From: an uncultured Pelagibacteraceae bacterium
GTDB taxonomy: Bacteria; Pseudomonadota; Alphaproteobacteria; Pelagibacterales; Pelagibacteraceae
Assembly: GCA_902604265.1 (NCBI GenBank)
Contig: CACKXX010000002.1
Location: 1-51,403, forward strand
Length of the DNA: 51,403 nt
Direction of reading: 5' to 3'
Position numbers and translations under genes: made by a program. This document shows, one piece after another, positions 9,100-19,602 of this stretch. Every line of letters starts with the position of its first letter. The stretch's first letter is position 1. The notes beneath the pieces were generated by a model. It was not told the DNA's origin. It was given only the letters and a program-made list of their open reading frames with translations, and did no database searches.

Positions 9100-11330
9100 T
9101 AGAAAGTGGTTCCAATGTCAAATCTAAAAGTTTGTTCTACATCAGAGCTAGCTTTTGTTATTGGAGTTGCAAAAGAAAAATTTAATGGTCCGATCGGAGT
9201 AAACCAATCAATTGCAAGACCGGTTGATGACCTAATTTTGCTATTGTCTAAACTGCTATCAAAATCAACACCCCATAAATTTGCTGCATCTAGAAATAAA
9301 GTAAAATCAAGATTTTGCACTTCTGGAAGAAACTTTGGTAAATTGGTTGATAGATTTAGTATTGAAGAATAGTTTCCGCCTATAAAATCGCCAGAGTCTA
9401 CAGGTCCAACTTTTCCAGACTCAAATCCTCTTAATCTTCTTGATGGAATATAAAGCCTTTTGGATACTCTTATATCTTCACCAGATATTGAGTTTGCTGT
9501 TTTGAGTAAAAAATTGACTCCAAATACCTGATCATCAAGAAAAGTAAAATATTTAGAGTAATCAAACTGATTCACTACCGTCAAGTCATCTGAATATAAT
9601 GGTAAAGATTGGTAAAAACCAATTTTATATCCATCAGATGGTCTGAAATTTTGATTTAATTTGTTTAGTGTAAATTTGTAATTGAAAGTAGAGTCTATAT
9701 AGTCACCTTCTTGTTTTTTCCTTGTATTTGAAGCTGAAGATGAAGTTTTCATAGTTTCATAGTAGTTTGAAAAAGAGGGTGAAAAAAATATGTCTTTATA
9801 TTGCTCATATGAAGTTCCAAGAGAAAAACCAGTTTTTGTTGATTTATAACCAAATGCTGACATTCTATCCAGTGAAGTATTTTCAAATGAAGTATTTAAA
9901 TCCTTTTTAGAGTTTTTATAGTTTTTAGTAGTAGTTGAAAATAATCCAGTTATACTTGAGTCAGAAATTGTTAAATTAGCGTCTAGTTTTTGTCCTTTTC
10001 CTAAATAATTCTTTTCTTTAATTCCAAAAGTAATAGAAGAACCACTTGTACCAGTACCAGCTCCAGCCATAATTTCACCGGTTGGCATTTCTTCAACACT
10101 AATGTCTATAACTTTAAACTCATCTGATTTACCTTTGGACACTTTTGATTGAACATTTTTAAATATCCCTAATGATTTAATTTCATTAACAGAATTATTT
10201 AATAATATTTTATTATATGGATCACCCTCATCAACTTGCAATTGATTTCTTATGACTTTATCGTTAGTAATGTAATTTCCAAAAAGATTAATTCTTTCAA
10301 CATATTTTTTTTCAGATTCAGTAAGATTTATTGTTAAATCGAGCTTGTCCTCATATAAATTCTCATTATATGTTGCGTTAAAAAATGAATAATCACTATT
10401 TAAAAGAAGTTTATCAATTTCTTTTAATATTGAATTAATTTTTTTTAGAGAATAAATTTCACCTTTTAATTTATTTAATGATGATGCTATATCTTTAAAT
10501 TCATTTTCAGAAAAATCACTTGGAAAATTTAAGTTAAGATTATTAAAATAATATCTTTTTCCTGCATTAATATTAAAAATTAATTCAAAATTATCATCAT
10601 CAGTGACTTGAGCGGATGCACTTTCAACTTTAACATTGTAATAACCTCTATTTTTATAATAACTTTTTAATAATTTTTTATCTAAAGAAATTCTATTAAT
10701 ATCTAAAAATTTTTTATTTGATATAAATTTCCAAAATTTTGTCTCCTCCGAAACTATAATATTTCTTAATTTTCCATCTTTAAATTTTTTGTCTCCAATA
10801 AATTTAATTTTTTTAATATGCGCTTTTTTTCCTAAATCAATATTATAAATTAAATCAACTGTATAATTATCATTATTTTTTATTTCTGACTCCACCTTTG
10901 AAAAATAAAAACCATTGGATCTTAAAATATTGATAATTTTCGTTTCATCACTTTTTACCGTGTTTTTTAAAAATGGATTTTTTTCTTTGAGTTCAACAGT
11001 ACTCTTTAAGGTAGAAATAATATTTTTCTTTTTAATGCCATTGAATATCAAAGATTGAATTACTGGATTTTCTTTTACAGTAATTTTAAGTATTTGATTA
11101 GAAAATGAAACTTTTACATCTTTGAAAAAATTTGTTGAATATAATTCTTTAATTATTTCATTCAAGTTACTTTCATTTATATCATCATTGATTTTAACTT
11201 TGGAAAATAAAATAATTGTTTTGCTGGAAATTCTTTTATTTCCATCAACTTTAAATTCTTTTAAAATTTCTGCGAACGAAATAGAATTAAAAAAGAATAT
11301 TAATAATAATAATTTTATTATTAGCTTCAT
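9099..11330 (-). CDS. bamA: Outer membrane protein assembly factor BamA
   Basis: POTRA repeats, RNQLQVDEGDPYN, VSKRLYIPSRRLRGFESGKVGP, C-terminal barrel ending FDIGTTF. Confidence 0.95.
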   Translation of the reverse strand: MKLIIKLLLLIFFFNSISFAEILKEFKVDGNKRISSKTIILFSKVKINDDINESNLNEIIKELYSTNFFKDVKVSFSNQILKITVKENPVIQSLIFNGIKKKNIISTLKSTVELKEKNPFLKNTVKSDETKIINILRSNGFYFSKVESEIKNNDNYTVDLIYNIDLGKKAHIKKIKFIGDKKFKDGKLRNIIVSEETKFWKFISNKKFLDINRISLDKKLLKSYYKNRGYYNVKVESASAQVTDDDNFELIFNINAGKRYYFNNLNLNFPSDFSENEFKDIASSLNKLKGEIYSLKKINSILKEIDKLLLNSDYSFFNATYNENLYEDKLDLTINLTESEKKYVERINLFGNYITNDKVIRNQLQVDEGDPYNKILLNNSVNEIKSLGIFKNVQSKVSKGKSDEFKVIDISVEEMPTGEIMAGAGTGTSGSSITFGIKEKNYLGKGQKLDANLTISDSSITGLFSTTTKNYKNSKKDLNTSFENTSLDRMSAFGYKSTKTGFSLGTSYEQYKDIFFSPSFSNYYETMKTSSSASNTRKKQEGDYIDSTFNYKFTLNKLNQNFRPSDGYKIGFYQSLPLYSDDLTVVNQFDYSKYFTFLDDQVFGVNFLLKTANSISGEDIRVSKRLYIPSRRLRGFESGKVGPVDSGDFIGGNYSSILNLSTNLPKFLPEVQNLDFTLFLDAANLWGVDFDSSLDNSKIRSSTGLAIDWFTPIGPLNFSFATPITKASSDVEQTFRFDIGTTF

Positions 11331-11331
11331 A

Positions 11332-12510
11332 TCATTTTATCTTTACACATAGATTTCTAGTTTTCAATCTAACATCTTCAGAAAGAGTTATAATATCAGA
11401 TATATTTTTGGGTTTTTTGCTTATAAGTGATGAATATTTTTTATTGTTAATGATATTCGTTAGTTTTTCTTGAATATCCAAAAAATTAATCTTATTTTTA
11501 ATAAATAAATCAACTAATTCATCATTAGCAGATATCAGTACAGTCTCGAATAATGTGTTTTTATTTTTTATCTTTTTTAAAAATTTCAAAGATTGAAATT
11601 TATTAGTATCAACTTTGCTTAGATTTATATTGTTTAGAATATTTAAATTAATTTTTTTTGTAACAATTTTTCTGTAAGTATTTTGATATATTGAATTAAA
11701 AATTGGTATCTTCATATCAGGGTCATGAGCTAATATTTTTATTTGACCATTGTAAAATTTAATTATTGAATGGATATAAGATTTTGGATGAATTAAAATT
11801 AAAAATTTATTCATATTTATATTAAATATTCTTTGAGCTTCAATTATTTCAAAAACTTTATTCATAAGCGTAGCTGAATCAACAGAGATTTTATTACCCA
11901 TTTTCCAATTTGGGTGTTTAACTGCATCTTTGGATTTAACATTTCTTAATTCTTTTAATTTTAAATTTAGAAATGGTCCCCCTGAAGCAGTGATAATTAT
12001 TTTTTCAACATTGCTAACTGACTCATTTTTTAATAATGACCAAATTGAAAAATGTTCTGAATCTACAGGTATAAATTTAGTTTTATATTTATTTAATTTT
12101 TTTTTTATTAAATCCCATGCACATATTATTGACTCTTTATTTGCTATTGCTATGTTTTTTGTTGAATCAATACAATTTATTGTTGAATCTAACCCTGCCA
12201 AACCAGTTATAGCACACATAATATAATCAAGTTTTTTTTTAATTATTTTTTTTTTTAGCTCATTAAATGAATTAAACACTTTAATTTTTTTAATAATAAA
12301 TTTTTTTTTATATTTTAAATAACTTTTTTTATCAAAAATAATTACTGATTTTGTTTTAATAATTGATGTTTGCTTTAACAATTTTTTTACATTTGTATTA
12401 GTAGATAAAAAAATTACATTGAAATCTTGGTTATTATTTTGAATTATTTTAACTGTATTTTCACCAATTGATCCTGTCGAACCCAATATTCCAATTTTTT
12501 TTATTATCAT
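11332..12510 (-). CDS. dxr: 1-deoxy-D-xylulose 5-phosphate reductoisomerase
   Basis: GILGSTGSIGENTVKII, ANKESIICAW, PVDSEHFSIWSLL, ITASGGPFL. Confidence 0.96.
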   Translation of the reverse strand: MIIKKIGILGSTGSIGENTVKIIQNNNQDFNVIFLSTNTNVKKLLKQTSIIKTKSVIIFDKKSYLKYKKKFIIKKIKVFNSFNELKKKIIKKKLDYIMCAITGLAGLDSTINCIDSTKNIAIANKESIICAWDLIKKKLNKYKTKFIPVDSEHFSIWSLLKNESVSNVEKIIITASGGPFLNLKLKELRNVKSKDAVKHPNWKMGNKISVDSATLMNKVFEIIEAQRIFNINMNKFLILIHPKSYIHSIIKFYNGQIKILAHDPDMKIPIFNSIYQNTYRKIVTKKINLNILNNINLSKVDTNKFQSLKFLKKIKNKNTLFETVLISANDELVDLFIKNKINFLDIQEKLTNIINNKKYSSLISKKPKNISDIITLSEDVRLKTRNLCVKIK

Positions 12511-13151
12511 AAAATTTTTAATAAAATATATGTAAACGGAAAAGCAAAAATCATACCATCAATTCGATCTAACAAACCACCATGGCCTGGAATAATATTG
12601 CCAGTATTTTTAATTTTAGATTTTCTTTTAAAAAATGAAATTACTAAATCACCAAACTGACTCACAAATGAAATAAATAAAACAATAATCATTATCTGTA
12701 TGTTCAATTCACTATCAACTTTTGATAGTGAAAAAAAGCTTAAGTTGTTAAAATACAAACTTGCTGAAATTATAGATAGTAAAAAACTCCCCATCATTCC
12801 TGCATACGTTTTATTTGGACTTATTTTGGTAAGTTTAGGACCTTTTAAAAATTTACCAAAAACATATCCTCCAATATCGGTAGATATACAAGTTATGAGT
12901 ATAAGTATGAAAATTTTATAATCACCTTCACTTCTTAAAAAATAACAGGTGTATAAAGAAAAAATAATAAAAATAAAGCCAGGTAAATAATAAATTTTTT
13001 GTAAACTTAAAAAATGCCATTCATATAAAGTAATTGCTAAAACAACTAAAATAAAAACATTAAAAAAAATAGAACCTTTTTCAATAAAAAAAAAGGCTAC
13101 AGCTATAAGCACAACTGAACTTAGTATTCTTTTAAGTAATTCATTTTTCAT
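12507..13151 (-). CDS. cdsA: Phosphatidate cytidylyltransferase
   Basis: KTYAGMMGSFL, FGDLVISFFKRKSKIKNTGNIIPGHGGLLDRIDG signature. Confidence 0.95.
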   Translation of the reverse strand: MKNELLKRILSSVVLIAVAFFFIEKGSIFFNVFILVVLAITLYEWHFLSLQKIYYLPGFIFIIFSLYTCYFLRSEGDYKIFILILITCISTDIGGYVFGKFLKGPKLTKISPNKTYAGMMGSFLLSIISASLYFNNLSFFSLSKVDSELNIQIMIIVLFISFVSQFGDLVISFFKRKSKIKNTGNIIPGHGGLLDRIDGMIFAFPFTYILLKIL

Positions 13152-13825
13152 TAAATATTGCCATAGTTTCTTTTGGTTTTTTTAAACTTATTTAATATTC
13201 TATTATAATCATTTTCATTGAAATCTGGCCATAACTTCTTTTCAAAGAAAATTTCTGAATAAGCTACTTGCCATAGCAAAAAGTTACTTAACCTATGTGT
13301 GTTTCCTGTTCTGATTAGCAGATCGGGATCAGGGATGTTTGTCGTAAATAAATACTTTGAAACATTTTTTTCATTAATCTTTTCTTTTTTATTTTTTATT
13401 GAATTAAAAGAATGAACTAGCTCACTTTTAGAACCATAGTTTAAGGCTAGATTAATTTGTAGTTTTTTATTTTTAAAAGTTTTTTTTTCTGATTTATCAA
13501 GAAGAATATTTATTTTTTTTGAAAATTGTTTTTTTCCAATAATTTTTAATTTAATATTTTGCTTATTTAAATCAGAAATTTTATTTAAAAGAAAATTTTC
13601 CAATAAATTGAATAAAAAATTAATTTCTTTCTTTGGTCTTTTCCAATTTTCGGTTGAAAATGCATATAGGGTTAAATATTTTATATTATTCTTTATTGTG
13701 GTTTTAATGATTTTTTCAACTGTTTTAAGTCCTTCTTTGTGACCAAGATTTCTAGATTTTTTATGTTTTAAACCCCAACGTCCATTACCATCCATAATAA
13801 TGGCGACATGTTTAATTGAATTCAT
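13151..13825 (-). CDS. uppS: Isoprenyl (undecaprenyl) diphosphate synthase
   Basis: HVAIIMDGNGRW, YAFSTENWKRP, PDPDLLIRTGNTHRLSNFLLWQVAYSE. Confidence 0.96.
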   Translation of the reverse strand: MNSIKHVAIIMDGNGRWGLKHKKSRNLGHKEGLKTVEKIIKTTIKNNIKYLTLYAFSTENWKRPKKEINFLFNLLENFLLNKISDLNKQNIKLKIIGKKQFSKKINILLDKSEKKTFKNKKLQINLALNYGSKSELVHSFNSIKNKKEKINEKNVSKYLFTTNIPDPDLLIRTGNTHRLSNFLLWQVAYSEIFFEKKLWPDFNENDYNRILNKFKKTKRNYGNI

Positions 13826-14373
13826 ATTTTCATTATTTCAGTTTCTTTAGAAATAACTTTATCATCAATTTTTTTTATTTGTTCATCTGTAATTGTTTGT
13901 ATTTTTTTTTCGAACTTTTTTTCTTCATCTTCACTTATTTCTTTTGATTTAAGTAGTTTCTTTAATTCATCGTTAGCTTCTCTTCTAATATTTCTGACTG
14001 AAATCTTACTTTTTTCTCCCATTGATTTAATAAGTTTCTTCATTTCGTTTCTTCTTTCTTCGCTTAAATCTGGAACTGGAAGTCTAATAAGTTGACCGTC
14101 TATCTGTGGATTTAAACCTAATTCAGATTTTTTTATAGCTGAATCAATAACAGGTACATTATTTAAATCCCATACTTGTATATTAATCATTCTTGGCTCA
14201 GGTGTTGTTATGCTGGCTAATTGATTTATGGGCATCTTTTGACCATAGACATCGACTTTAACTATATCTAACATGCTTGCATTTGCTCTACCCGTCCTTA
14301 ATGATGATAAATCTTTTGTAAATACTTCAAAAGTTTTACTCATTTTGCTTATATAATTATTCTCGTTAAACAT
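13822..14373 (-). CDS. frr: Ribosome recycling factor
   Basis: LSSLRTGRANASMLDIVKVDVYGQ, LPVPDLSEERRNEMKK. Confidence 0.97.
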   Translation of the reverse strand: MFNENNYISKMSKTFEVFTKDLSSLRTGRANASMLDIVKVDVYGQKMPINQLASITTPEPRMINIQVWDLNNVPVIDSAIKKSELGLNPQIDGQLIRLPVPDLSEERRNEMKKLIKSMGEKSKISVRNIRREANDELKKLLKSKEISEDEEKKFEKKIQTITDEQIKKIDDKVISKETEIMKI

Positions 14374-15224
14374 TAATCACCAATCTTAAATCTACAAAAG
14401 TCAACTATTTCTAAATCTTTAACCCCTAATTCATTAATAATATCTTTTACTTTTTTCTTAGGTTCCATTACCCAGTCTTGAGTAATTAAGCTATTTTCTT
14501 CCTTAAACTTATTCATTTTACCAGAACTAATTTTTTTTGCGATATCCTCTTTTTTTCCTGAGTTTTTTAATTCTTCTGCAATAAGTTCTTGTTCTTTTTC
14601 TAATAATTCCTTTTTTATTTTGTCTGGACTGATTGAAATTGGGTTAGAAGCTGCAATATGCATTGCTAATTGTTTTCCAAATAAATCTACATTTTCCGAT
14701 TTTTCACTAGAATTTATAATAACTATAACAGCAAGTTTTGACAAGTTATCCTTAACAACAGTATGCAAATAATGGTATTTTAACAAATTAGAGTGATTTA
14801 AAGTTTTAGATCTTCCAAATGTAATTTTTTCACCAATTTTTGCAATCATAGAAACCAAGTTTTCTTCTACGGTTTTGTTATTTTTCATTTTAGATTTATT
14901 TAACTCGTTTATATCAGAATTGATTTGATTATTTTTTTCACTTAATTCTTTAACAAAATTTATAAAATCTTCATTTTTTGCAACAAAGTCTGTCTCACAA
15001 TTAACTTCTAATATGGAAGTTTTTTTATCATCGCCGCTTAAAGCAATTACACCTTCTTTGGCAACTCTAGACATTTTTTTGCTGGCTTTAGATATTCCTT
15101 TTACTCTAAGTATTTCAACAGATTTATCTAAGTCACCACCTGACTCTTTTAGAGCAGCGCTGCAGTCTTTAAAACCAGCTCCAGTAGACTGCCTTAATTG
15201 TTTAATTTTTTCTAAATCACTCAT
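14373..15224 (-). CDS. tsf: Elongation factor Ts
   Basis: [33 protein letters not shown]. Confidence 0.96.
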   Translation of the reverse strand: MSDLEKIKQLRQSTGAGFKDCSAALKESGGDLDKSVEILRVKGISKASKKMSRVAKEGVIALSGDDKKTSILEVNCETDFVAKNEDFINFVKELSEKNNQINSDINELNKSKMKNNKTVEENLVSMIAKIGEKITFGRSKTLNHSNLLKYHYLHTVVKDNLSKLAVIVIINSSEKSENVDLFGKQLAMHIAASNPISISPDKIKKELLEKEQELIAEELKNSGKKEDIAKKISSGKMNKFKEENSLITQDWVMEPKKKVKDIINELGVKDLEIVDFCRFKIGD

Positions 15225-15241
15225 TATCTATTTTATTTAAA

Positions 15242-16027
15242 TTAATTTAAAGGTTTAGAAGATTCTTTTTTATTTTCTTTAGGTAAATTTTTTAAATTTT
15301 CTTTGTTTGGTTTGTCTATTTTTTTTTCTTCTAGTTTTGGTGTTTCCTTTTTTGCGCTATCTATAGTTTTTTTAATTAAGTCGCAATAAAGGTCAATAGA
15401 TCTTCTTGCATCATCATTTCCTGGAATTGGGTAATCAATTCCATCAGGATTTGAATTTGTATCAAGTATAGCAACTATAGGTATACCAAGTTTTATAGAT
15501 TCTTTAATAGCTAATGATTCATAATTTGTATCAATAACAAAAACTAGATCAGGAACTTTTTTCATATTTGCAATACCACCTAAAGATTTTTGAAGCTTGT
15601 CTCTTAGGACACTCATCTTTAAAAGTTCTTTTTTTGTAAACCCTCTATTTTCTGAAACAAGATCAATATTAATCTTTTCTAATTTTTTAATTGAATTTGA
15701 TATTGTTCCCCAATTGGTAAGCATTCCACCTAACCAACGATGGTTTACGTAGTACTGTTCAGTTTCTCTTGCTAGTTCTGCTATTGCTTCAGAAGCTTGT
15801 TTTTTTGTTGAAATAAAAAGAATTTTTCCATTCTCATTAATAACATTATAAACTTTTTCAAGAGCGATATTAATTAATTCTAAAGTTTGAGTTAAGTCAA
15901 TAATATGAATTGAGTCTCTCTTTCCAAAGATATATTTTTTCATCTTTGGATTCCATCTGAGTGTTTTGTGTCCTAAATGAACACCTGCATCTAAAAGTTG
16001 CTGTATTGTTACGTTTGGTATCTTCAT
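15242..16027 (-). CDS. rpsB: 30S ribosomal protein S2 with Lys/Glu-rich C-terminal tail
   Basis: [52 protein letters not shown]. Confidence 0.97.
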   Translation of the reverse strand: MKIPNVTIQQLLDAGVHLGHKTLRWNPKMKKYIFGKRDSIHIIDLTQTLELINIALEKVYNVINENGKILFISTKKQASEAIAELARETEQYYVNHRWLGGMLTNWGTISNSIKKLEKINIDLVSENRGFTKKELLKMSVLRDKLQKSLGGIANMKKVPDLVFVIDTNYESLAIKESIKLGIPIVAILDTNSNPDGIDYPIPGNDDARRSIDLYCDLIKKTIDSAKKETPKLEEKKIDKPNKENLKNLPKENKKESSKPLN

Positions 16028-16125
16028 TTTTTTTCCCGGTTATTCCACCACAATTATTTCCATTTAAGGACCGGAGGGTTGTTAAACCAAAAATTGTGTG
16101 CGTATTAATTTATGGTGGTGTTTAC
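16028..16125 (-). ncRNA. Predicted structured 5' leader of rpsB (stem plus internal hairpin plus H-type pseudoknot next to the start codon)
   Basis: Complementary segments (plus coordinates): 16045-16055 with 16092-16096/16113-16118; hairpin 16077-16080/16085-16088; 16036-16040 (ccggt) with 16070-16074 (accgg) across the stem. Hand-folded only. Confidence 0.55.
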
Positions 16126-16155
16126 AAATTTATCTATAATTAAACAAGTCTTTTT

Positions 16156-19100
16156 TTAATTAATTTTCGTTAAAAAACCTTCTTTTTTTATTAAATTAAG
16201 CAAATCTCTATCTACATTTCTATTTTTTTTTAATTTAAAGACATATTCTTTTTCATCAGTGCCGTATTTCAAAGTTACATCAGTTTTTCCTTTAATATCT
16301 GATAAATTTAATTGAGAAATTTTCTCTATATTATTAAAGGATAATTCTAACTTTGAGATTGGTTTATTAATTAATTCTTTTAGTGAGATAATTTTACTTA
16401 CATTTATCCTTTTAAATCGATTTTCGTCCTCGGATAAATTTTTATTTAAAGTAATTAAAAGAGAATTTCCTTCTGATAAAATATTTCTGTTTGATTCTAG
16501 AATTTCTGAAAATATAAATATTTCAAAAACACTAGATAGATCTGTTAATTTAATAACTGCATAAGAATTTCCTTTTGATGTTTTTCTCTCTTGAATTTTT
16601 AATAAAGTTGCTGCTACATTACATTGTTTAATTGAATCGTTTGCTAAAAAATTCTTATGATCAATAATTTTATAGTCATTAAAAATTTCTTTATATTGGT
16701 TTATAGGGTGATCAGAAATAAAAAAACCAATTGCTTCAAATTCTTTTGAAAGTCTATCTTCAAATTCCCAATCATTGATATTTGAAACTAAAATATTCTC
16801 ATTTTTATGCTCTGCATCATTCAATTCAAATAAATCAATTTGGTTTGCTAATTTATTTTCAAAAATATTTTTAGATTTTAATATTAAATTTGGTATTGAT
16901 TTAAATAAGGACTGTCTATTATCATTTAATTTATCAAAGGCCCCTGCTTTAACCAATCCTTCTAATTGAAGTTTGTTTATATCTTTAGGGTTAACTCTTT
17001 TTATAAAATCATTAATTGATTTAAAATTACCATTTTTAATTCTTTCATTTACAATGTTTGATATGGCTTCAAATCCTACATTTTTTATAGATCCTAATGC
17101 ATAGTAAAATTTATTTTCCTTTGATTTAAAATCAGCAAAACATTCGTTTATATCTGGTCTAATGATTTTAATATTTAACCTTTTTAATTCTTCATAAAAT
17201 TCACTTAACTTGTTTTGATTTGAAATATCCATAGTCATTGATGCGGCAAAAAACTCATTGGGAAAGTATGTTTTCAAATAAGCTGTCTGATAAGCAATGA
17301 TTGCGTAAGCAGCTGCGTGACTTTTATTGAACCCATATTCTGCAAATGGCTCGATTTTTAAAAATATACCTGCGGCTATTTCTTTATTTATACCCTTCTT
17401 TTCTGCTCCTTCGATAAATCTTTGTTTCTGCTTTTCTAGCTCTGATCTTTTCTTTTTACCCATTGCTCTTCTTAAAATATCGGCTTCTCCAGCGGTAAAT
17501 CCTGAAAGTTTTTGTGCTATTTGCATAACCTGTTCTTGATAAATTATAACTCCATATGTTGGTTTCAATATTTCCTCAAGCAATGGATGTAAATAATCAG
17601 GTTTTTGCTTTCCGTGCTTACAATCATTATATGTTGGTATATTACTCATTGGACCAGGTCTATATAATGCCACTAAAGCAATTATATCTTCAAGATGATT
17701 TGGCTTCATGCTAGTTAAAGCATCTCTCATTCCTGAGCTTTCTAATTGAAACAAACCAACAGTATTACCTGAGGAAAGTAATTGAAAAACTTTTTGATCG
17801 TTATAATCAATATTTTCAATTTTAAATTTTTTGTTTTCCTTATTAATTAATTTTTGGGTTTTGTTAATTACAGTAAGAGTTTTAAGTCCTAAAAAATCAA
17901 ATTTTATTAATCCAGCATTTTCAGCGGAGTACATATCAAATTGTGTTGAAGGTAATAATAAATTAGATGATGCGTCTTTGTATAAAGGTACAGTGTCAGT
18001 TAATTTTTTATCAGCTATTACTACACCTGCGGCATGTGTCGCAACATTTCTATTCAATCCTTCAAGTTTTAAAGATAAATCAATTAATTTTTTTACTCGT
18101 GTATCTTCTTTGATTAATTTTTGCAAACGAGGTTCATTATTTATACATTGAATTAAGCTTTGAGGTCTAGATGGATCAAATGGTATCATTTTTGAAATAC
18201 TATCAACAAATCCATATGGTAGTCCTGTTACACGACCAACATCTCTTATAACCATTCTAGCTTTTAATTTACCAAAAGTAATTATATGAGCTACGCTGTC
18301 CTTATATTTTTTATTTAAATACTCAAATACTAAATCTCTTTTTTCTTCACAAAAATCAACATCAAAGTCTGGCATTGAGATACGATCTGGATTTAAAAAT
18401 CTTTCAAAGATTAGATTAAATTTAATAGGATCTACATCAGTAATTGATAAGCACCAGGCAACTAGAGAACCAGCACCCGAACCTCTTCCTGGCCCTACAG
18501 GGATATCATTATTTTTTGCCCATTTAATATAATCAGAAACAATCAAAAAATAACTTGCATAATTCATTTCTATAATAATTTTTAATTCATGATTTAATCT
18601 TTTTTTATATAATTTAAATTTATCATCTGATTGAATTTTATCTTTTGGAACTTTAAAAAAATTTATAAATCTATTCACCAAACCTTCTTCACTGTAAGCA
18701 ACTAAAGAATGATCAGCATTACCACTTTTTTCTGAACTTATATTAGGCAAAATAGGTTTTGACGGAATTGGTCTAAAACTACATCTTAAAGGTAAATTAT
18801 AATTATTTTCTAATGCTTCAGGTAAATCTGAAAATAATTCATTCATTTCTTTTGAAGTTTTAAAATAATGTTGATTAGATAATGATAATCTATTTTTATC
18901 ATTCAAATAAGTTTTTTGACCAATGCAAATTAGAGTTTCGTGTGCGTCATGCATAGATTTTTCCAAATAATAAATTTCTTGTGTAGCGATGATTGGTAGA
19001 TTAAGTTTTTTGGACAAATTTAGATTAAAATTTTCAAAAGATCTTTCGTTTTGATCGTTATGTCTTTGAATTTCAATATAAAAATTATCTTTGTAATTCT

Positions 19101-19602
19101 TACAAACTAATTGATAAAATTCTTCAATTTCTGAAAGTTTGCCTTTGTTAAATAATTTACCTATTAATCCATTAATGGATCCTGTTAATAAAATGACGCC
19201 TTCTGGAACTCTTAACAAATCTTCCATTTCACATGATGGATCCAATTTATCTTTATTATTTAAATATGATTTAGAGGATAATTGTACAATTTTTTTATAA
19301 CCCACTTCAGACTTGGCAATTAAAGGGAGTAATCCAATTTCGCCTTTAAAATTAAATAATATTTGAGTTCCAATTATTGGCTGAGTTCCTGATTTTGATA
19401 AATTTTCAGAAAATTCAAGTGAGCCACATAAATTTGATGTATCAGACAGACCTGCTGATTTAATTTTATTTTTTTTACAATGATTTTTTAAATCTTCTAT
19501 TTTGATAGCACCTTCGCATATAGAATACTCTGTATGAATTTTGAGATGATTAAATGTTTTAATATTTGATTCTGGCATTAGTAGTTTTTTTGATTTTACC
19601 AC
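16156..19602 (-). CDS. dnaE: DNA polymerase III subunit alpha (start may be ATG at 19578)
   Basis: PHP domain, PVGPGRGSGAGSLVAWCLSITDVDPIKFNLIFERFLNPDRISMPDFDVDFCEEKR. Confidence 0.97.
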   Translation of the reverse strand: MVKSKKLLMPESNIKTFNHLKIHTEYSICEGAIKIEDLKNHCKKNKIKSAGLSDTSNLCGSLEFSENLSKSGTQPIIGTQILFNFKGEIGLLPLIAKSEVGYKKIVQLSSKSYLNNKDKLDPSCEMEDLLRVPEGVILLTGSINGLIGKLFNKGKLSEIEEFYQLVCKNYKDNFYIEIQRHNDQNERSFENFNLNLSKKLNLPIIATQEIYYLEKSMHDAHETLICIGQKTYLNDKNRLSLSNQHYFKTSKEMNELFSDLPEALENNYNLPLRCSFRPIPSKPILPNISSEKSGNADHSLVAYSEEGLVNRFINFFKVPKDKIQSDDKFKLYKKRLNHELKIIIEMNYASYFLIVSDYIKWAKNNDIPVGPGRGSGAGSLVAWCLSITDVDPIKFNLIFERFLNPDRISMPDFDVDFCEEKRDLVFEYLNKKYKDSVAHIITFGKLKARMVIRDVGRVTGLPYGFVDSISKMIPFDPSRPQSLIQCINNEPRLQKLIKEDTRVKKLIDLSLKLEGLNRNVATHAAGVVIADKKLTDTVPLYKDASSNLLLPSTQFDMYSAENAGLIKFDFLGLKTLTVINKTQKLINKENKKFKIENIDYNDQKVFQLLSSGNTVGLFQLESSGMRDALTSMKPNHLEDIIALVALYRPGPMSNIPTYNDCKHGKQKPDYLHPLLEEILKPTYGVIIYQEQVMQIAQKLSGFTAGEADILRRAMGKKKRSELEKQKQRFIEGAEKKGINKEIAAGIFLKIEPFAEYGFNKSHAAAYAIIAYQTAYLKTYFPNEFFAASMTMDISNQNKLSEFYEELKRLNIKIIRPDINECFADFKSKENKFYYALGSIKNVGFEAISNIVNERIKNGNFKSINDFIKRVNPKDINKLQLEGLVKAGAFDKLNDNRQSLFKSIPNLILKSKNIFENKLANQIDLFELNDAEHKNENILVSNINDWEFEDRLSKEFEAIGFFISDHPINQYKEIFNDYKIIDHKNFLANDSIKQCNVAATLLKIQERKTSKGNSYAVIKLTDLSSVFEIFIFSEILESNRNILSEGNSLLITLNKNLSEDENRFKRINVSKIISLKELINKPISKLELSFNNIEKISQLNLSDIKGKTDVTLKYGTDEKEYVFKLKKNRNVDRDLLNLIKKEGFLTKIN

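Noticed and set aside
15961-16143. Plus-strand 60-aa ORF over the rpsB start
   Set aside because: No recognisable protein; lies antisense to the rpsB start and the structured leader.
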